From Acidobacterium sp. S8 (GTDB taxonomy: Bacteria > Acidobacteriota > Terriglobia > Terriglobales > Acidobacteriaceae): a stretch of 64,000 bases of DNA. The notes beneath the pieces are model-generated. The model made no database searches, was not told the DNA's origin, and saw nothing but the letters and a program-made list of their open reading frames with translations. This document shows, piece after piece, positions 60,519-64,000 of the stretch (positions within the stretch are counted from its first letter, which is position 1; every line of letters starts with the position of its first letter). The stretch lies in assembly GCF_009765985.1 (NCBI RefSeq), contig NZ_LMUM01000037.1, positions 860,747-924,746 of the forward strand. The letters are read 5' to 3'. Position numbers and translations under genes: made by a program.

Positions 60519-61616
60519 CTACTGTGCGCCGTTCTTGAAGACTTCCTCGGCGAAGAAGTTTTCTACGCGGGCTTCGTCGCGCAGCATTTCGAGATACGCG
60601 TTGCGGAGAAGCTGGACGCGGGCATCGCGCAACTGGCCGCGGATGCTCTGCTGTACGCGAGGATCGTTCAGCTCGCGCTGTCCGGCGGCCTGCTTGTCGA
60701 GCAGCTTGTAGATGGCGTAGCCGATGGTCTTGTGCTGGTTGTCGTAGACCGGCATGATCTCGGTGATCTGGCCGGGCTGGATTTTCGACATGACAGCGTA
60801 GACCTCCGGGCTTGCGTGCAGCTGTGACTCAGAGACGAAGCCCATATCGCCACCGTTTGAAGCAGTATCAGGACGCTCGGAGAAGTTCTGCGCCAGCAGG
60901 CCGAAATCTTCGCCGCTTTCGAGGCGGTTGTGCAGCGTTTCAATCTTCTTCTTTGCTTCGGCGTCGTTGGTTGCCTTGCTGTTCTGCAGGTTGATGCTCT
61001 GCTGCTGCGGTGGCAGCGGCTGGCCGGTGACCATGATCTGCGCGAGGTGATACATGGGCTCGATCAGATTGAACTCGGCCTTGTGCGCGTTGTAATACGT
61101 GGCGATGTCGGCGTCGGTAATGTTGATCTTCGAGTTGATCTCTTTGTTGAGAAGCTTGTCCTCGGTCTTCGAGCGGCGAACCTGGCGCTTCAGATCGTCA
61201 AGGGTGAGGTGCTTGGCGGCGAGGCGCTTGTTGAACTCGTCCTGGGTGAAAGGCGCCTTGAATTCGTTGATCTGATTATCGATTTCCTCATCGGTCGCCG
61301 TGAGATTGAGCTTGGTGGCGCGCTCGAGCAGGATCTCTTCGTCAATGAGCTGGCGGATGAGGTTGAGACGCACGATGTCTGCCTGCTCTTTGGATGGCTG
61401 CTGCTGCGATTCGCCGAGATTGTTCTCGTAAAGCTTTTCCACTTCCGAGCGCATGATGGGCTTGCCGTTGACGGTAGCAACCACATCGGGGCCATGGGTG
61501 CGGCGGCAGCCAATGCCGACCAGGCAGAGAGCAGCCACGCCGACAAAGGCCATCTGCTGCGGAAGATTCAATACGCTAAAACGGGAAACGCGAGTGGCTT
61601 TCGATGGACGCTGCAA
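60519..61616 (-). CDS. SurA/PrsA-like peptidyl-prolyl isomerase lipoprotein
   Basis: A 365-residue periplasmic folding factor. The lipobox is LVGIGC (Cys near residue 37). An N-terminal SurA-type helical part (VVATVNGKPIMRSEVEKLYE) is followed by a parvulin/PpiC-type isomerase domain at about residues 185-300 (SERPDTASNGGDMGFVSESQ) and a C-terminal helix. I start at TTG 61616, because AGGAG lies seven bases upstream and the lipobox then has a normal distance; the ATG at 61682 would put the Cys at residue 59. It is directly downstream of the DsbA-like gene. Such proteins assist outer-membrane protein folding. Confidence 0.88.
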   Translation of the reverse strand: MQRPSKATRVSRFSVLNLPQQMAFVGVAALCLVGIGCRRTHGPDVVATVNGKPIMRSEVEKLYENNLGESQQQPSKEQADIVRLNLIRQLIDEEILLERATKLNLTATDEEIDNQINEFKAPFTQDEFNKRLAAKHLTLDDLKRQVRRSKTEDKLLNKEINSKINITDADIATYYNAHKAEFNLIEPMYHLAQIMVTGQPLPPQQQSINLQNSKATNDAEAKKKIETLHNRLESGEDFGLLAQNFSERPDTASNGGDMGFVSESQLHASPEVYAVMSKIQPGQITEIMPVYDNQHKTIGYAIYKLLDKQAAGQRELNDPRVQQSIRGQLRDARVQLLRNAYLEMLRDEARVENFFAEEVFKNGAQ

Positions 61617-61698
61617 TACATATCTCCTTGGAAGCGCGACGGCCGCGCTCACCAGTTCTTTCAGCATAATCTGCGGACTCATTGAAGGAAAGCCGCCG

Positions 61699-62655
61699 TC
61701 ATCTTCCGCCCGGATTCTTTGCCGGAGCTTGCTGTGCGGTTGCCGGTTCGGGAGGCGGGGTGATGCCTTCCGCTTTCAGGGCGCGATCGATCGCGAGCCA
61801 GACCTGCGATTCGGGCAGCGCTCCGGAGAGACGCTCGCCATTGATGAAGAGTGTCGGGGTGCCATCCACGCCGAGGGCGTCGCCTTCTTTGAGCGAAGAG
61901 CGAACGACGGAGTCGTCCTGCTTCGTGAGGCAGGCATTCAGCTTTGTAGTGTCGAGCTTGCTGCGCTGGCCCTCGTCGCGTGCCAGCTTATCGAGCGTTG
62001 CGGCGGACTTGGCTGGATCGCGGTCGGGGCCGGTAACGTCTTCTCCATGGGTGTGCAGGTAATCGACGTAGTTCCAATAGGCGCTGGGGTTCTGAGTGGC
62101 GAGGCAGTTGGCGTCAATCGAAGCGCGGAGGGCCCAGGGGTGGATTTCGAGCAGCGGGAAATCTTTATAGACGACTTTGATCTGATCCTTGTAGCGATTC
62201 AGAGTGTCGGGAAAGAGCTGCGCGTGCATGCGGGCGCAGTAGGGGCATTCGAGGTCATCGAAATTGATGATGGTGACCTTGGCCTGCGGATTGCCGCGCA
62301 TGGGGCGGTTGCCGGTAGAAATCTCGTCGGAGGGGTCTTTGCTCAGATCCCATTTAGAGAGGCGCGCGAGGGTGTTGCCATCCTTCGAGATGAGGAAGTT
62401 CAACGACTGGCGCTTGGTGGGATCGGTGGCGGACGAAAACGTAATCGGGACGGTGTCGTATCCTGCGATGTCACTTTTGCTGCGTGCTCCGACCTCGACG
62501 TTCCAATCCTGCGGGACATTGAGCTGCGTGCGCACAAGTATCTCGATGCGACGATCTACTTTGGGATTGCGGGGAGCGTCCTGGGCCTTGCACCCGGCTG
62601 CGAGAAGTACGAAGAGGCAGCCAAAAAGAAAACGGGTTCGAAACAAGAAAACCAC
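61699..62655 (-). CDS. DsbA-like thioredoxin-fold lipoprotein
   Basis: A 318-residue thiol oxidoreductase candidate. A lipoprotein signal (FLFGCLFVLLAAGC, Cys near residue 22) leads to a ~90-residue domain of unknown fold and then a DsbA/DsbG-like thioredoxin domain with INFDDLECPYCARMHAQLF (CPYC active site near residue 136) and the cis-Pro segment GVDGTPTLFINGERLSG. It probably oxidises or isomerises disulfides in the periplasm. It is 82 bp before the PPIase (using the TTG start) and downstream of lptD. CPYC is typical of DsbG-like or thioredoxin-like enzymes, so isomerase activity is possible. Confidence 0.87.
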   Translation of the reverse strand: MVFLFRTRFLFGCLFVLLAAGCKAQDAPRNPKVDRRIEILVRTQLNVPQDWNVEVGARSKSDIAGYDTVPITFSSATDPTKRQSLNFLISKDGNTLARLSKWDLSKDPSDEISTGNRPMRGNPQAKVTIINFDDLECPYCARMHAQLFPDTLNRYKDQIKVVYKDFPLLEIHPWALRASIDANCLATQNPSAYWNYVDYLHTHGEDVTGPDRDPAKSAATLDKLARDEGQRSKLDTTKLNACLTKQDDSVVRSSLKEGDALGVDGTPTLFINGERLSGALPESQVWLAIDRALKAEGITPPPEPATAQQAPAKNPGGR

Positions 62656-62787
62656 CTTTCTCCCGTGGGAGAAGTCTTATTTCGATTATCTCATTCGGGG
62701 GAATTTGCGGGTGTTGGGGGAAATCGATTCCCATGTACGATGCTCGGACTTTGGGGTGGAATCTCTAATGCGCTTGGCTCTTATGGT

Positions 62788-62823
62788 AAAGCCCCAGGTT
62801 AGCTTCGCGAACCTGGGGCACCC
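62788..62823. repeat. Hairpin repeat family B, copy 3 (terminator-like)
   Basis: Same element with one base changed (AAAG for AAAA before the stem). It lies 10 bp after the lptD stop on the minus strand. Copies 2 and 3 also share GGCTCTNATGGTAAA just outside. Confidence 0.85.
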
Positions 62824-62833
62824 GGTTTGGGAT

Positions 62834-64000
62834 TTAGAAGATGCGGGCGGCGCGACGAAGGCTTCCGGCGGAGCCGACTCCGGCGAGAGTGAAGCTGTAG
62901 AGGTATTGGGTGTCGTCACGGACGCTGCCGAGGGAGTAGCGGCGCATCTCGAAGCTCAGGCCGCAGCAGTCCCAGTTGTAGCCGGCCTGGAAGGCATCGT
63001 ATTGAAACTGATTCTGGACGAAGTCATATCCGAGGGTGGTTCCGGCGCTGAACCCGGCTTTGGTGGCTCTGCCGTAACTGGCTGAGAAGCGCAGCTGGTT
63101 GTAATTGGATGTAGGATTCGGCGATGGTGCAGTGGGCAGCACCACGGAGGGAGCTTCGGGGGCGTTCAGGTGGAAGTCTCCCGCAGAAAAGGCGTAGTTG
63201 CCCTTCTTGTATTCGGCATATACGTTGCTGGCCGTCATGCGGCCGAGGCGTGGATCGTAGTCGAGGTCCCATTCGAGGTCTGTGGATGAAGAGCTCCGCA
63301 TGCGCAGGCGTGAGATGACGGGTGAGAAGTTACGCGGACCGGTGAGGAAGGCGACGCCGGTCAGGTCGAGCGAGGTCGTCAGCACATTGCGGGTGCCGGG
63401 GGTGACGGCGCGGCCGAAATCTTCGTTGAAGAAGTATTTTTGCGCAACCTGCCAGGAGAGCCAGTCGACGGTGCCTCCGCCGCAAAGATCGCTGGGGCCG
63501 AGGGCTTCGTCGCCGGTGCATGGATGCGGGCGCAGGTGGCGCAGGAAGAGGCGCTGAGTTACGGAGTAGTCGAGCTCATTTGTGTCGCTGGCAATGTCGA
63601 CATCGTCAAAGCGCAGGATGGAGTCGAAGTTGTCGATGCCGGAGACGTAGTGGTATTGCAAGTCGGGCTCAATGGTGTGGCGCAGGTCGCCGCCGAAGAG
63701 GCGGGTGAGCCAGGGAGCGGAGAAGTCGCGCTCGATGGCGGGCGGACGCAGGTCGATGCCTGCTTCAAAGTCTTTGCGATTTACGCTGGCATCGCGCTCG
63801 CTGGGAACGATGCCGAGAGGTGCGGGGTTCTGGCTCTTGCCGTAGAAGGTGTCGCGCACGGCGACTTCGGGGCGGAAGGTCCAGCCGCCTGCGGAAAAGG
63901 GCAGCGCCAGATGCGGGTAGAGATCGACGCGCGGGACCTCGTGCACGCGGAAGGTTGCCGAGTTCACGGCATTGGCAGGCTCGGAGCGAGAGAGACCTGC
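62834..64000 (-). CDS. lptD: LPS-assembly outer membrane protein LptD (C-terminal part, cut by window end)
   Basis: The frame is open to the last base, so the N-terminus lies outside. The 388 residues visible are the barrel region of LptD, which inserts LPS into the outer leaflet with LptE. Evidence: the barrel ends in FQAGYNWDCCGLSFEMRRYS, with the adjacent Cys-Cys pair that in E. coli forms the two essential disulfides (Cys724/725), and TRLFGGDLRHTIEPDLQYHY and LTGPRNFSPVISRLRMRSSS are typical. A further Cys pair (PCTGDEALGPSDLC) lies in the visible part. The PPIase and DsbA-like genes follow on the same strand. Confidence 0.87.
   Translation of the reverse strand, partial: AGLSRSEPANAVNSATFRVHEVPRVDLYPHLALPFSAGGWTFRPEVAVRDTFYGKSQNPAPLGIVPSERDASVNRKDFEAGIDLRPPAIERDFSAPWLTRLFGGDLRHTIEPDLQYHYVSGIDNFDSILRFDDVDIASDTNELDYSVTQRLFLRHLRPHPCTGDEALGPSDLCGGGTVDWLSWQVAQKYFFNEDFGRAVTPGTRNVLTTSLDLTGVAFLTGPRNFSPVISRLRMRSSSSTDLEWDLDYDPRLGRMTASNVYAEYKKGNYAFSAGDFHLNAPEAPSVVLPTAPSPNPTSNYNQLRFSASYGRATKAGFSAGTTLGYDFVQNQFQYDAFQAGYNWDCCGLSFEMRRYSLGSVRDDTQYLYSFTLAGVGSAGSLRRAARIF

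Noticed and set aside
61453-62802. A 449-codon open frame on the plus strand across PPIase and DsbA-like genes
   Set aside because: It spans two recognised minus-strand genes and their junction; translation shows no known motif.
1-64000. CRISPR arrays, rRNA and tRNA genes, insertion sequences, prophage
   Set aside because: None was seen by eye: no direct-repeat/spacer series, no transposase or phage protein among the open frames, and no clear tRNA-like fold. A dedicated tRNA scan was not possible.

Overview
The window looks like a chromosomal segment of a Gram-negative acidobacterium, probably Acidobacteriaceae/Terriglobia. This is inferred from gene families, with no database search. The evidence is two PadR-regulator/large FtsX-MacB permease pairs of the type known as acidobacterial duplicated orphan permeases, a TonB receptor with an N-terminal carboxypeptidase-regulatory-like domain, an outer-membrane LPS assembly gene (lptD), many secreted peptidases and hydrolases, high GC with good codon structure throughout, and small intergenic repeats of the CATTCTGAGCGAAGCGAAG type. 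I see no rRNA, tRNA, CRISPR, transposase or prophage.

Layout. 0-5.5 kb: the end of a GH35 beta-galactosidase, murQ, then a tight run of amidohydrolase, methyltransferase-like and MarC genes, with a convergent SAM methyltransferase. 5.6-10.6 kb: an HU gene with its terminator and a phased T-tract upstream region, then single genes (DUF2461, exported MsrA, DUF3455, DUF899, a class C beta-lactamase-like hydrolase) and a 48-residue DUF3309 protein. 10.7-15.8 kb: a minus-strand ECF42 sigma factor cluster with three DGPF (YciI-like) proteins, DoxX, a VOC protein and an MFS transporter. 15.9-22 kb: an LRR protein, a phytase-esterase-like protein, PadR/permease pair 1 and ruvA. 22-26.7 kb: mostly unrecognised genes around a Kdo hydroxylase and a DUF4105 membrane protein. 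26.7-33.4 kb: a DHA2 efflux pump divergent from its TetR regulator, a GNAT, an M28 peptidase, and a LysR gene divergent from an HExxH protein. 33.4-39 kb: a Gcr-type 'recombinase' membrane protein and PadR/permease pair 2. 39-44.4 kb: an unknown lipoprotein-like gene, an M1 peptidase and a GT-C glycosyltransferase. 44.7-54 kb: yajC-secD-secF, then tonB-exbB-exbD-exbD and a TPR lipoprotein, each unit closed by an intrinsic terminator, then biotin carboxylase with its carrier protein. 54-64 kb: an ankyrin protein, a small His/Cys protein with a TonB receptor, a Gfo/Idh/MocA oxidoreductase, and a minus-strand group of a SurA-like PPIase, a DsbA-like thioredoxin lipoprotein and lptD.

Two groups make mechanistic sense as systems. 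The first is the ECF42 cluster. Two of its DGPF genes carry the promoter TGTCGA-N17-CGA(C/T), close to the motif known for ECF42 sigma factors, so the sigma factor probably drives its own neighbours. The second is the 60.5-64 kb group. LptD there keeps the adjacent Cys-Cys pair, and it sits beside a periplasmic PPIase and a CPYC thiol oxidoreductase, the two activities needed to fold and disulfide-bond LptD in E. coli.

The strongest regulatory signals are inverted repeats placed on promoters (both PadR genes, the TetR/DHA2 pair, and the His/Cys protein-TonB receptor pair). There is also a family of near-identical hairpin repeats at 59-63 kb that lie directly behind the stop codons of minus-strand genes and look like terminators.
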